This document shows, piece by piece, positions 1-11,130 of a DNA stretch of 64,000 nucleotides. The DNA is from Dioscorea cayenensis subsp. rotundata. Taxonomy: Eukaryota; Streptophyta; Magnoliopsida; Dioscoreales; Dioscoreaceae. Numbering within the stretch: position 1 is the first letter of the stretch; each line of letters starts with the position of its first letter. The notes beneath the pieces were generated by a model that was given only the letters and a program-made list of their open reading frames with translations, made no database searches and was not told where the DNA came from. The position numbers and the translations under genes were made by a program. The stretch lies in contig NC_052481.1 in the NCBI RefSeq assembly GCF_009730915.1, positions 21,674,461 to 21,738,460 of the forward strand, written 5' to 3'.

Positions 1-415
1 TGAGATCCAATGTAGATCTAACTTCCATTCACTCGGGTATTCGGGTGGTTCGAGTGACCACCATGGCTCTTTTCTTCTCGAGAATCCATACATCCCTTAT
101 TAGTATATAGACAACTATCTCTAGAGCACAAGTTTAGGTTCGGTCTCAATGGGAAAATAGAGCACCTAACAACGCATCTTCACATACCTAGAACTACGAG
201 ATCACCCTTTTCATTCTGGTGTGACATAGAGATCGTTATCCTAATATCAACTAAGTTCACGGCCTGGAGATAAGCAAACTCAAACCGCTGGCATCTGCCA
301 CAGAGTAAACCACAGCTTCTTAGGCCTCCCCGACTAATTCACAATAGTGTGGGGGAAGCCCTGCAGAAAAATAGCTCGATGCCAGAATGATAAAAAGCTT
401 AACACCCTTGAGTAT
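1..415. other. Nuclear plastid DNA insertion (mosaic of trnI intron, trnA and rrn5 pieces)
   Basis: Three fragments recalled from the plastid inverted repeat are joined out of order. Positions 1 to about 240 follow the trnI-GAU intron in forward sense, with landmarks GAGATCCAATGTAGATC near 2 and CTCGAGAATCCATACATCCC near 77. Positions about 241-346 match the reverse complement of the trnA-UGC 3' exon and the intron just before it, for example CTAAGTTCAC near 250 and GGAGATAAGC near 267. Positions about 347-410 match the 3' end of rrn5 in forward sense, with GAAAAATAGCTCGATGCCAG near 366 and the following GATAAAAAGCTTAACACC. Most differences are C-to-T or G-to-A, often at former CpG sites, as expected for methylated nuclear copies of organelle DNA. 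The left end lies outside the window. No functional tRNA or rRNA remains. The recognition is from memory of plastid sequence, not from an alignment. Confidence 0.85.
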
Positions 416-480
416 AAGGACCTCAAAATAATATATTTTTTTATTTTTTTCCACATAGACACCTAAAAAAGGCCATGTGA

Positions 481-1015
481 TATGAGTAAGCCACCAATTT
501 TGAGTTGATTCTTATTTATTCATGAGCTTGATTATATTTTATAAATTTTTTTATTGACATTTTTTTATACATATGAACAAGCAACTAATCTTGATTGATT
601 AAGGAAAATGACATTAGAAATGATTAGTTTATATAGTTTGGTTTATAACTGATTGTTTAAATTCAATGTCCAAATTGGAAGGTTTTTTATTTTTTATTTA
701 TTTTTTTGGACAACAGACAACAAACAAACGCTTTTTACTTAAATGTTTGTATATATTAAAAAAAAAATAAGTACGGAAGTGCATTAATTATGGTAGCTTA
801 TTGATTTTCTAGAAATTTATTAACTTGGCCAGATGATACATGGAGTAATGAAAGTTCACTACATACACGCTCATAAGACACCATATGAACAAGCCACCAA
901 TATGAGTTGATTTATATCTATCTATGAGCTTGATTATTTTAATAACTATATTTATAAATTTTTTGGTTGACATTATATATATATATATGAACAAGCCACT
1001 GGTCTTGACTGATTT
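481..1015. repeat. Diverged direct repeat, two copies of about 130 bp
   Basis: Copy 1 (about 481-600) and copy 2 (about 881-1015) share the same order of words: AAGCCACCAAT, TGAGTTGATT, ATGAGCTTGATTAT, TTATAAATTTTTT, TTGACATT, TATGAACAAGC, then CTTGA(T/C)TGATT. The spacing is about 400 bp and each copy carries small indels. The family is unknown. Confidence 0.7.
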
Positions 1016-1176
1016 TAAATTCTCTTGCTATATAATCCAGAAGGGGAATAGTGGGAAAATGATATTGTGAACAACACTTCCGGTGCGGGTTTTGAACCTG
1101 TATTTGTCCATGCACTGCTAAATGCCTTTTCCATTAAACTAAGCAAGATTTGGCCTAAATTAGAGGTTTATCTTTA

Positions 1177-1228
<52 letters not shown>

Positions 1229-1229
1229 T
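1177..1229. repeat. ATT microsatellite
   Basis: About seventeen uninterrupted ATT units. They produce an artificial poly-isoleucine frame on the plus strand. Confidence 0.95.
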
Positions 1230-1999
1230 GTTTCTTTATTTTTATTATTTAAAATTCAACAAATGACTACTAATCTTTTCATTGTTTGGGGTGTTTAATC
1301 GGTAGAAACGTTGCTTGTATACAATTGTATTATGAGTTTTGACAATGCAGAGTTACTTCTTAAAAAAAAAAAGATGCAGAGTTATCAAATCTCAACAATA
1401 GAGATACATCATGTGTCTGGACAAAATATACATGATTAAAATACTCCATCTGTTTTGTTTTGTATTTTTTTTGTTTTGTTTTATTTTTTCGTTTTTTTTT
1501 TTTTTACAATCGACCATAAGCCCATTCTCTTAAGGGTTTATCACGAGAGAGACATATACAAAAATGCATCAGTTACGGTATCTTATCGACCACTTAGAAA
1601 TTATTTAATAGAAAAGCCATCTGCCGTATGAGGTAATGAAAGTTTGTAGCGTTGATACTTTGAAAATTTGTAAAAACCATATTGAACTAATTGAACTAAT
1701 AAGTCTCTCTACCATACAACCCTGAAGAAGAAGAATACGACTTCTTTCAGGAGACCCATAAAAGACCATTTAAACAGTATCATAAATAGGATTTAATTGA
1801 GACACATGGTGAACAATATTATTATAGCATAGTGTGTAAAGTTTTTATTCCGCATTTGTCCACTCATCGTCATGTAACAATTCATTGCACTTCACAGTTA
1901 TTGTTCTCATTGTAAATGTTTACTTTAGCCATTTCAAAAAATAAAAAATAAAAAAATTAATTAGAGTTAAAAAAATTTTATTAAATTGGGGAGGTTAAT

Positions 2000-2316
2000 T
2001 TTTTTTTTAGAATAAAGTGAATAAACCACAACTTTATTTAAAAAAACATAAGAAAACAGAACATATACATGATAGAAATTAAAACAACCACTAAAAAAGA
2101 AACAAATAGATTAAAATCCTCACCAAAGGTGAGGAACACAAAGAACAAAATAGAGAAAATAAAACACAGAAAAGAGAAAATTGGGCCGATAAAAACTACC
2201 GTCTAATAATACAGGTCTACTTGAGCAGTGAGAAAGAGAGCACTATTCCAAATCTTTTCGTCAGTGTGATATGCAATTCTTGCGCCCATGAATTAAACAC
2301 TTGTAGAATAATAAAT
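2000..2316 (-). mobile_element. LINE-like 3' end, cut by the assembly gap
   Basis: Read on the minus strand, the sequence leaves the gap, passes through a T-rich 3' UTR-like stretch and ends in AATAAAG...GTTTATTCACTTTATT followed by a run of A (plus-strand T run near 2000-2010). The same terminal arrangement ends the clearer LINE remnant at 63251-64000. No reverse-transcriptase coding can be seen because the upstream part is in the gap. The call rests on the shared terminus and is moderately sure. Confidence 0.45.
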
Positions 2317-3316
2317 NNNNNNNNNNNNNNNNNNNNNNNNNNNNNNNNNNNNNNNNNNNNNNNNNNNNNNNNNNNNNNNNNNNNNNNNNNNNNNNNNNNN
2401 NNNNNNNNNNNNNNNNNNNNNNNNNNNNNNNNNNNNNNNNNNNNNNNNNNNNNNNNNNNNNNNNNNNNNNNNNNNNNNNNNNNNNNNNNNNNNNNNNNNN
2501 NNNNNNNNNNNNNNNNNNNNNNNNNNNNNNNNNNNNNNNNNNNNNNNNNNNNNNNNNNNNNNNNNNNNNNNNNNNNNNNNNNNNNNNNNNNNNNNNNNNN
2601 NNNNNNNNNNNNNNNNNNNNNNNNNNNNNNNNNNNNNNNNNNNNNNNNNNNNNNNNNNNNNNNNNNNNNNNNNNNNNNNNNNNNNNNNNNNNNNNNNNNN
2701 NNNNNNNNNNNNNNNNNNNNNNNNNNNNNNNNNNNNNNNNNNNNNNNNNNNNNNNNNNNNNNNNNNNNNNNNNNNNNNNNNNNNNNNNNNNNNNNNNNNN
2801 NNNNNNNNNNNNNNNNNNNNNNNNNNNNNNNNNNNNNNNNNNNNNNNNNNNNNNNNNNNNNNNNNNNNNNNNNNNNNNNNNNNNNNNNNNNNNNNNNNNN
2901 NNNNNNNNNNNNNNNNNNNNNNNNNNNNNNNNNNNNNNNNNNNNNNNNNNNNNNNNNNNNNNNNNNNNNNNNNNNNNNNNNNNNNNNNNNNNNNNNNNNN
3001 NNNNNNNNNNNNNNNNNNNNNNNNNNNNNNNNNNNNNNNNNNNNNNNNNNNNNNNNNNNNNNNNNNNNNNNNNNNNNNNNNNNNNNNNNNNNNNNNNNNN
3101 NNNNNNNNNNNNNNNNNNNNNNNNNNNNNNNNNNNNNNNNNNNNNNNNNNNNNNNNNNNNNNNNNNNNNNNNNNNNNNNNNNNNNNNNNNNNNNNNNNNN
3201 NNNNNNNNNNNNNNNNNNNNNNNNNNNNNNNNNNNNNNNNNNNNNNNNNNNNNNNNNNNNNNNNNNNNNNNNNNNNNNNNNNNNNNNNNNNNNNNNNNNN
3301 NNNNNNNNNNNNNNNN
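2317..3316. other. Assembly gap (1000 N)
   Basis: Exactly 1000 N, probably a fixed-size placeholder, so the true distance is unknown. The gap hides the first part of the 5' LTR of the retrotransposon and its left target site. Confidence 0.99.
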
Positions 3317-3481
3317 TTGATTCATGAGATGCTTAGTTGATCTGAGCTACTGGGAGTTTATTTGAGATTTTATCAGTTGATTGATGACTTAATCAGCCAG
3401 TAATCTGGTTTGGAGAGGAAATTGTTGTTCAATTTGATTGTTCAATTGATTTGAAGTTCTGTGAATTCATAATTCACAACA
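3317..3481 (+). repeat. 5' LTR, visible 3' portion
   Basis: This matches 8527-8692 almost base for base, beginning TTGATTCATGAGATGCTTAG and ending AATTCACAACA. If it was as long as the 3' LTR it would start near 2825, inside the gap. Substitutions include TCAATTGA versus TCAGTTGA and GAATTCATAA versus GAATCCATAA, plus single-base indels. The bases after it (TTTTGGTGTTTTCG) do not resemble the usual initiator-methionine tRNA primer site. Confidence 0.9.
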
Positions 3482-3507
3482 TTTTGGTGTTTTCGTTGAG
3501 AATGAAA

Positions 3508-4620
3508 TATGGCTAAAAACACTAGGATGAAAGACTTGGCTACAAAAATAGATACCATGATGAATCTGATGGATCAGAGGGAAGAAAGACTACTGGTAGT
3601 AATGGATCAAAGAGAGGAGTGAGTTAAGCAACTCAAGCAGTCCTTTGTCAACATCTCTTCTTATATTGAGAATCAACAAAATTCTAGGGCATTGGGAATT
3701 ACTGATTCAACATTAATTGATCCCATGTGATGCAGATATGAGGGGATCAGAGAAACTCTCATTATTTTTTAACAGATCCATCAGGGTTGAATTGTCGAGA
3801 TTTGATGGTGAAAATGTGGCACAATGGATTTTTCAAGCTGAGAGGTTTTTCAGATATTATGGGGTCACTGATGTTCATAGATTAGAGTTAGCATCAATTC
3901 ACTTTGATGGACCGGTAGTACCCTGGTTCAAATGTTGGTGAAGGAAGGGAGAATGACTTCGTGGGCAGACTGGTTGAAGCATTGGAGGACAATTATGGGC
4001 CATCTTTGTTTGAAGCTCCTGAATATGCATTATTTTGACTTAATCAAGATGATCATGTAGCAAATTACTATGAGAATTTCACAGCTGTGGCAAATCGAGT
4101 TGAAGAACTCACACCAAGAATCATGTTAGCATGTTTTATAAGTAGATTAAAAATAGACATTCAGAGAGATGTGATTCCACTAAAGCCTGACTCAGTCTCC
4201 AAGGCTGCAAAGCTAGCAAAATTATATGAGGATAAATACATGCCAACAACAAGGACTACTACTATTACCAGGAGGGTGAATTACATACCTGACAATCACA
4301 GTTATAATAATGTTCCCTAGGATGGGGAATTTTCAACCAAAAGCTCTTCATGCTCCCAATTCATCACAGAATACTCAGGTGAAGATAGCAAACAACTACA
4401 ATTCATCGCAACCACCCAAGAGGATCAGTTTAATGAAATGCAATTAAGAAAAGCTAAAGGATTGTGTTTCAACTATGATGTCAAAATATGAGGTTGTTAC
4501 TATTGTAATGGGATGAAGAGCCTTTTGATGACAAAGAAGAAGAAAAGGTTGAGTATGAAGTGGATTTACAATCTGAAAGACCAATTCAGAATGAAGAAAC
4601 CAGCCCAAATTTATCTCTGA
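3508..4620 (+). pseudogene. gag remnant of the gypsy element
   Basis: A start codon near 3510 opens a basic, Q/E-rich segment that soon meets a stop. Later readable pieces at 3717-3941 and 4087-4320 resemble plant gypsy Gag, with the FDGENVAQWIFQAERFF pattern followed by a second helical block. At least three stops or frameshifts separate the pieces. No clear CCHC zinc knuckle is visible. Confidence 0.75.
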
Positions 4621-4689
4621 ATACTATGATACAGTGCTAGTGCTTCAGGTACAATGAGATTCACTGGATTTGCTTAAGGGAAACCAGTG

Positions 4690-7600
4690 ACAGTGTTATT
4701 AGATGGGGAGAGGGATGACAATTTTATACAGCCAAAGTTGCAAACTATCTTCAATTGGAAATTCAACCCACAATGCCTTTTCAAGTGTTAATTTGATATT
4801 GAAATTCTTTACAGGTGGAGGGAAAATAGATCCTTCGCAACAAAAAGTTCAAGATTGTAATTTGAAATTTCCCGCATATCTGTTGCCTATTGTTGGTGCT
4901 AAGGTGATCATGGGAGCTGCTTGGTTGTCTACATTGGGAGCCCATATCATGGATTACAAATCCTTGACTTTACAGTTCTTTTGTGAAGGACAATTTGCTA
5001 CCTTGAATGGTGAAAAAGAAAAAATGCCACAACAGACTACAGTTCATCAGCTATACAGACTCAGTTCAATCAAGTATATTTCTGAATGTTACCAATTGAC
5101 AATAGAAGAAATGGCAGACAATTTAGAAGAAATTAAAATTGGAAGCACTGATGTTGATAAGGTAGAGATAGTAATTAAATTTACTAATGAAATGCTAGAA
5201 AGTTTGAGACAGTTGTTAAGTAAGTATCAGGGAGTGTTTGAGACTCCCAAAGCACTGCCACCATCTAGACTATGTGATCACAGAATACAATTGCAACCAA
5301 ATTCAGGCCCAATCAAAGTCAGACCATATAGATATCCACACAGTCAGAAAACAGAAATAGAAAAGATGGTGAATCAAATGCTGATGGATGGAATCATTGA
5401 GCCCAGTAATAGCCCTTATTCTTCTCTTGTGATTTTGGTTAAAAAGAAGGATGGTACTTGGAGATTTTGTACTGATTACAAAGCCTTAAATACCATTACT
5501 ATTAAATACTCTTACCCTATACCGGCAGTAGATGAGTTACTTGATGAATTACATGGTGCTAAATTTTTTTCCAAACTTGATCTAAGATCGGGCTACCATT
5601 AAGTGTTATTGAATCCAGAAGATAAGCACAAAACGGCATTCAGAACTCATCATGGTCACTATCATTGGCTAGTAATGCCATTTTGCCTTTAAAATGCCCC
5701 GGCTACGTTTCAGGCATTGATGAATGGAATTTTCAAATTTGCTATGCGCAAGTATGTATTAATTTTTTTGATGATATATTGGTTTACAGTGGTGATTGGG
5801 ACAGTCATATGCTGCATTTGGAGACAGTATTACTCACTCTATGGGAGAATCAACTCTATGCCAAGTATTCAAAGTGCAATTTTGGTTTGAATGAAATTGA
5901 ATATTTAGAGCATACTGTATCAGAACATGGAGTGCAAATGGAAAGATAAAAGGTAGAAGCTATAATGCAATGGCCAATTCCTGCAAATTTGAAATAGTTA
6001 AGAGGTTTTTGGGTTTAAGTGGCTATTACAAGAAGTTTATAAGTCACTATGCCAGCATAGCTCACCCACTTACAAAACTGTCAAAAAAAGATGCCTTCCA
6101 ATGGTCTGCAGCGGCACAATTAGCATTTCAAGCTCTCAAAAGTAAAATCACCACAACTCCTCTTCTAAGATTGCCAAACTTTTCAAAGACATTCATTCTA
6201 GAGACTAATGCATCTGGGATGGGAATTGGGGCAGTATTAACTCAAGAAAGCATCCTATTGCTTTTTATTCAAAGAAATTGACTCCTCCAATGCAGAAGCA
6301 ATCTGCTTATGTGAGGGGAATGTATGCAGTGACTGAATCTGTGAGCAAATTCAGACATTATTTGGTGGGTCAGAAATTTATCATTAAGACAGATCAAGAG
6401 GCCTTAAAGCATTTATGTCAACCGATAATCCAGACACTTGAGCAACAGAAATGGTTATTTAAATTACTAGGTTATGATTTTAGCATGGAATACAAACCTG
6501 GTAAAGAAAACATTCCAACTGATGCTTTATCAAGATGCCATATGATGGCTTTATCTTCCATGGAATGCCCATTGCTAGCTCAGATTCAGAAATTACAGAA
6601 AGAAGATGAATTTTGTGTCAGTATAATTGCTGCAATTCAAGAAGGAAGTACAGTGGATACAAGGTATTTAGTGAAGTATCAGGTATTATGGTACAAAAAT
6701 CAAATTGTTATTCCTGATAATTCTGAATTTAAACAGCAACTGTTACAGGAGTTTCATTCAACTAAATTGGGAGGACATGTTGGGTCCCTTAGAACTTTTA
6801 TGAGAATGTCATCTCAGTTTTATTGGAAAGATTTGTGCAGAGATGTAAATGAATTTGTAAAGAAGTGTCTGATTTGTCAACAGGCCAAGGCTGCACATAC
6901 CAATCCTGGGGGATTGTTACAACCTCTCCCTATTCCAGAGAAGATTTGGGAGGACATTACAATGGACTTCATTATCATGCTTCCAAATATCAAAGGATTC
7001 ACTGTCATACTAGTGATAGTTGATAGACTATCAAAGTTTGGTCATTTCATTCCATTAAAAACTGATTTTTCAAGCTCCAGTGTGGCAGAGGTATTCATAC
7101 AAAACATTGTTAAATTACATGGAGTCCCTCATTCCATTGTGACAAACAAAGATAAAGTGTTTCTCAGTTAATTTTGGAAGACTTTATTTCATGCTATGGG
7201 AACAACATTAGCATGTCTACAGCACACCATCCACAGACGGATGGGCAAACGGAAGCCTTGAATAAATTCTTGGAGATGTATTTGAGATGCTTTGTGTATG
7301 AAAATCCAAAACAATGGTTGGAGATGCTTCCATGGGCTCAGTTTTGGTACAATAGCTCATTTCAATGTAGTGTTGGAATGACACCATTCTTCATTGTGTA
7401 TGACAGAGTACCACCATCTCTAGTCACATATTATGTAAATGACAAGGATCCTCAAGAGATTGCTGAAATGTTACAATAGAGGAATAGGGTACTGCATCAA
7501 TTGAAGCAGAATTTATTGAAGACTCAAGAGAGAATGAAGAAATTGGCTGATAAAAAACGGAGGAAGGCTGACATTTGAAGAAGGACAGTTGGTTTGTTAA

Positions 7601-7985
7601 ATTACAGCTATAGGCAGCATTCAGTGGCTCTTCGAAGAAATCAAAAGCTTAGTCTGAGCTACTTTGGTCCTTTTCAAATTATAAGAAGGATTGGCATGGT
7701 TGCTTATCAATTGGCACTACCACCAGAGGCTCGCATCCATTCGGTGTTTCATGTATCTTTATTTAAGAAGTGCGAAGAAGATCCAGGATCAAAGGCAAAT
7801 TCAATACCGTTGCCATTGGTTACTTCAGAATTTGGGCCTGCATTACAACCATTGGCAATTTTGCAAAGGCGTACTATTCTCAGACAAAATCATCATGTGC
7901 ATCAAGTATTAGTACAATGGGAAGGTCTGCGGGATTAAGACAATTCGTGGGAGGATAAGGATGAATTGTCTCAACATTTTCCAGT
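4690..7985 (+). pseudogene. pol remnant: protease, RT, RNase H, integrase, chromodomain-like tail
   Basis: Readable blocks in order are 4703-5602 (aspartic-protease C-terminal half, then the start of reverse transcriptase with the LVKKKDGTWRFC pattern), 5665-5949 (RT palm with FFDDILVYS as the catalytic box), 5970-6281 and 6278-7171 (RNase H, then integrase with an HHCC zinc-binding segment and the first catalytic D in TMDF), 7174-7479 (integrase core with HPQTDGQTE and the catalytic E), and 7594-7938 (integrase tail and a chromodomain-like end with VLVQWEGL). Stops fall after each block, including one in RT directly after LRSGYH. The protease active-site triplet near 4703 is altered. The copy is dead and is described only as it stands. 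Confidence 0.9.
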
Positions 7986-8014
7986 TAAAAACCTTGAGGA
8001 CAAGGTTATTAATT

Positions 8015-8032
8015 AAAGGGGGGAAGGGGGGG
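8015..8032 (+). other. Polypurine tract of the retrotransposon
   Basis: An 18-base purine-only run (AAAGGGGGGAAGGGGGGG) lies three bases before the TG that opens the 3' LTR, the expected place for the plus-strand primer. Confidence 0.85.
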
Positions 8033-8035
8033 TAA

Positions 8036-8692
8036 TGTAATGAAAGGAGAAATGGTGGGGAAGCATTTGACACCAAAGTTCAATCAAGTGGCCTGATTAA
8101 TCACGTGCAAAGAAGGATGCTTAATGACTCAGCAAAGGTTAAAATGAATGGAGGCACGTGTGAAGCTATTGATCTCTCACTAGGGGGACGAAAAAGTGGA
8201 AGGATTCGGAAGAGAAGGTGCAAGCTCGCAGGTTATCATACACCCGGCCACGTGGATTTATGAAATGTTTTGATTGGTAGAGGAGAGGGAGGAGGTTATG
8301 CTATAGATCAATCAAATATAAAGGAGGGTGTGGAGGAAAAGAAGGGGTATTGAAGAACAGAGTGGAACCTTGGGCTTTGAAGAGCTTTCTGGTGATCTTC
8401 TCCGGCGACCTTGACTAGGAGGGAAGTCTTTCCCACTTATCTACTATATTTCCTATTCAGATTCCATAGATCTATAGTCCTATTGATTTAGAATTGTATG
8501 TTTCTACATTTACTGTAATTGTCTGTTGATTCATGAGATGCTTAGTTGATCTGAGCTACTTGGGAGTTTATTTGAGATTTTATCTGTTGATTTGATGGCT
8601 TAATCAGCCAGTAGTCTGGTTTGGAGAGGAAATTGTTGTTCAATTTGATTGTTCAGTTGATTTGAAGTTCTGTGAATCCATAATTCACAACA
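8036..8692 (+). repeat. 3' LTR (657 bp)
   Basis: The LTR starts TGTAATGAAAGG just after the polypurine tract and ends ...CACAACA, giving TG...CA termini. A TATA-like box (TATAAAGG, 8317-8324) lies mid-LTR. Its last 166 bp match the visible 5' LTR. Confidence 0.88.
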
Positions 8693-8871
8693 AACATTAA
8701 TTAAAACATTAATTAAAACATTAATAGAGAAACAAAATAGATACAAGAGAGTACAACAACCAAAATAACATAGACAACATAACAAAAAAGGTAGCCTTCG
8801 ACTTAATTAAAAAAACAAAAACAAAAACATAATAAGAAAACTAAAACATCATCATCATCAACATCATCATC
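8693..8871. other. Spacer between LTR and chlorophyllase stop
   Basis: Short tandem copies of ACATTAATTAAA directly follow the LTR (8693-8724). The rest is A-rich and probably contains the chlorophyllase 3' UTR on the minus strand. It includes ATC/CAT triplet repeats near 8850-8870. Confidence 0.6.
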
Positions 8872-9729
8872 TCATTCCAAACGACGCTCAACAGGGGAAA
8901 GCTCAGCAGGAGCAACAAGAGAACCATCAAAAATGGCTTCAAGACTCTCATTATCTTCCATCAAATAAGCCTTCAAAAATGCCACCATTATACCCCCTGT
9001 TGACCTCCTCATTAAATCCTTACAATTCACCCCATTAGTACACACACACTTGGTCACTTTGGGAGCATCATCATCCAACATATCAAGATGACCATAATCC
9101 TTCACAACAACATGATAACATGGAGGTTTACACTCATAGTAGAACTCTTTATGATTAACTCCCTCTGGGGCACAAGCAGGGAAAAACATCTTCTTCTTCT
9201 CTCCAAGTCCAGTTCCAATCACCATTGCTGGAATTCCAAGCTCCATTGAAGATGGTTTACCGGTTAAAATCCTTGGAGGGATTTGATAACCTTTAAAAGG
9301 TCCAGCCACCGGGTCAACTCCAATTAAGGCTGAGAACTTTAGAGTTGTCTTGGTGCATCCGAGGATAAGAGAAAAGGCTGCATGGCCACCTCTACTGTGA
9401 CCTTTGTTTTGTTCAAATATATATATACATATATAATGATTATTTCAGTAAGAAAAAAAAGAAGAAGTATATATTAATTAAAAATAAACTAGATAAATAT
9501 TTGTAAGGACCTGCCAGTGCAAGCTCTTGTAAATTGGCTTCAACTCCAGTTGGTAACAAAGCTTGGAGGTTTCCGGCCAACCAGTCAGTGACCTTTGCTG
9601 CTCCGGTGATGTCTCTGGTGGAACATGGTAGTATGACACTAAGCTGACATTCATAAACAAAAATTGGGCTTAGAATAATTGGTACTTTGATCATTTGCAT
9701 GCATACATGAGTGTGAATGAAAATTACAT

Positions 9730-9769
<40 letters not shown>

Positions 9770-10006
9770 AAGAAGTACCTGAGGTGCCACAAGGATGAAG
9801 CCATGAGAGGAGATGTGGTTGAGGAGTAGAGAGTAGTAGTTGTTGGAGAGAAGAAAGCCATGGAGAAAGAGAACCACTGGGTATTTCCCTGATTCACTTG
9901 GGGTTACAATGAGAAGAGATTTTGGTGGAGATGAACAACCCTTTTTTATTGTTATTTCTTGGGCCTTTAGCTTTCCCATTTCAAACACATTCTTCTTTGA
10001 TTCCAT
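8872..10006 (-). CDS. Chlorophyllase
   Basis: Exons on the minus strand are 10006-9779, 9643-9511 and 9401-8872. Splicing gives 296 residues with phases 0 and 1, and all introns are GT-AG. Chlorophyllase hydrolyses chlorophyll to chlorophyllide and phytol. The protein has the family lipase motif GHSRGG at 121-126, rebuilt exactly across the second splice site, so Ser123 is the nucleophile. Asp150 in GVDPV and His225 in DYGHLD fit the other two triad positions known for the family. The length is slightly below the usual 310-325. No long plastid transit peptide is evident: the N-terminus (MESKKNVFEMGKLK) is short and polar. Intron 1 carries a 28-base A run on the plus strand (9733-9760). The gypsy element sits just downstream. 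I cannot say which chlorophyllase paralogue this is. Confidence 0.93.
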
Positions 10007-10047
10007 TGTGTATAATATTTCTCTCCAATTTTCTTGGAATAATGTTG

Positions 10048-10057
10048 ATGATATATA
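10048..10057 (-). promoter_or_regulatory. Possible TATA box of the chlorophyllase gene
   Basis: On the minus strand, CTCTATATAT lies about 45 bases before the start codon at 10006. This is close for a plant 5' UTR, so the assignment is tentative. Confidence 0.35.
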
Positions 10058-10306
10058 GAGAAATGAATGGGTGGTTAGCCAGAGGATTTATGAAGGAGGT
10101 TTTTTTAAAATCTAAATGGCATGGTTGGAGGTTTATAGTCTTTTCTATTTTATAAGTTTTTATTTTTTTGAAAAAATGGAAAACTATTTTATTAAACTAA
10201 AAAAAGAATGTATATAACAAGAAAGTCACAATAAACGACCATAGAGAGATAATGATAAGATAGAAATCCATTCGGATGGTGTAGAAAATATATAAATTTA
10301 AAACTG

Positions 10307-10443
10307 AGATGACAAAAGGGAGATTAATGGTTGTTTTCACTTTTTCTTTTGATTTTATTATTATAAAATGATATTAATTAAGATGACAAAAAAGATGTAT
10401 AGTTGTTTTTAATTTTTCTTTTGATTTGATCATAAAATGACAT
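10307..10443. repeat. Tandem duplication, two units of about 70 bp
   Basis: Both units run GATGACAAAA, then a GTTGTTTT block, a TTTTTCTTTTGATTT block, and ATAAAATGA. The second unit has several substitutions. Confidence 0.7.
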
Positions 10444-10904
10444 GAAAATTATTTTGCACAGGATTAAGAAAAGAATTCCCAACTATCCAACTATTATTCT
10501 CCATGTAAAACCGTATGCAAGTTAAACAAAAGTAAAAATAAAATAAAATTGTAGGAAAAATATCAAAATGGTATTATTTTCATTATTGTGATGCTATGGT
10601 TGGAAGGTTCCTTTAGTAAAAGTTTCTTTTGTTTACATCAAACCGGTATCATTTAGTATTGTGCTAATTAATATTCGTTGAAAGCTTTCTTTTCAAAGAT
10701 TAATTGTTTCCTGAGGTTGATCCTTTATACTTTGATTTTTTTTTCTTAATATATGTTTATGATTTGCTCATTTTATTCAAAATAATAAAAAAAAATGGAA
10801 GTATCTAACTAATATATATTTCATTGTCTTAACAACATCTCAAAATTAGAGGCGCAGTCCTCTTAAAATAACCGATAGAAGCCAACTCAAAAACAACTGC
10901 TGTT

Positions 10905-11130
10905 TGTTTTTTTTTTTCTTAGATGAGTAGGCTAAAACCTACACACATGCACATATGGACGTAAAGACCACTACGCACATGCACATATGAACATAAAGAC
11001 CACTGACAGTTTGTGCCCACAACGCTCAATCACATTCACTCACCCCACAGAATTAATCCCTCACCAACCCCGAAGTGACCTCACAGGAGACCCAGAGTAC
11101 GAATTGATCCAAAGGCAGCTGGCCAGTTTG
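10905..11130 (-). mobile_element. SINE-like element
   Basis: On the minus strand the element runs from about 11130 to a poly-A tail at 10918-10907. A weak tRNA B-box-like word (ATTCGTACTC) lies near 11097, followed by TGGGTCTCCTGTGAGG and GTGGGCAC, which resemble plant SINE bodies. Close to the tail there is an internal duplication of about 32 bp (10937-11002, CACATGCACATATG...TAAAGACCACT). No A box was identified, so the class is uncertain. Confidence 0.4.

Larger units (their letters stand above)
416..1999. other. AT-rich intergenic region
   Basis: No gene is seen. The stretch holds a diverged direct repeat (481-600 and 881-1015), an ATT microsatellite near 1177-1229 and several poly-T runs. 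The short open frames here are low complexity. Confidence 0.7.
3317..8692 (+). mobile_element. Degenerate Ty3/gypsy LTR retrotransposon
   Basis: Two near-identical LTR 3' ends (3317-3481 and 8527-8692) enclose a gag-pol region. The pol order is protease, reverse transcriptase, RNase H, integrase and a chromodomain-like tail, which is Ty3/gypsy order and suggests a chromovirus. The phrase around the reverse-transcriptase start (DELLDELHGA) recalls the Reina clade, but this is a memory-based guess. The coding region is broken by stops and frameshifts, so the copy cannot encode working proteins. The element ends 180 bp downstream of the chlorophyllase stop codon and has the opposite orientation. 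The left boundary is in the gap, so the target duplication cannot be checked. The bases just right of the 3' LTR are AACAT. Confidence 0.92.

Noticed and set aside
241..346. A functional tRNA-Ala gene
   Set aside because: Only the 3' exon and neighbouring sequence are present, in reverse, with many CpG-decay changes.
1067..1252. Frame ending in poly-isoleucine
   Set aside because: It is a translation of the ATT microsatellite.
2221..3327. Long open frames on both strands across the first gap
   Set aside because: Almost all codons are N. They are artefacts of the assembly gap.
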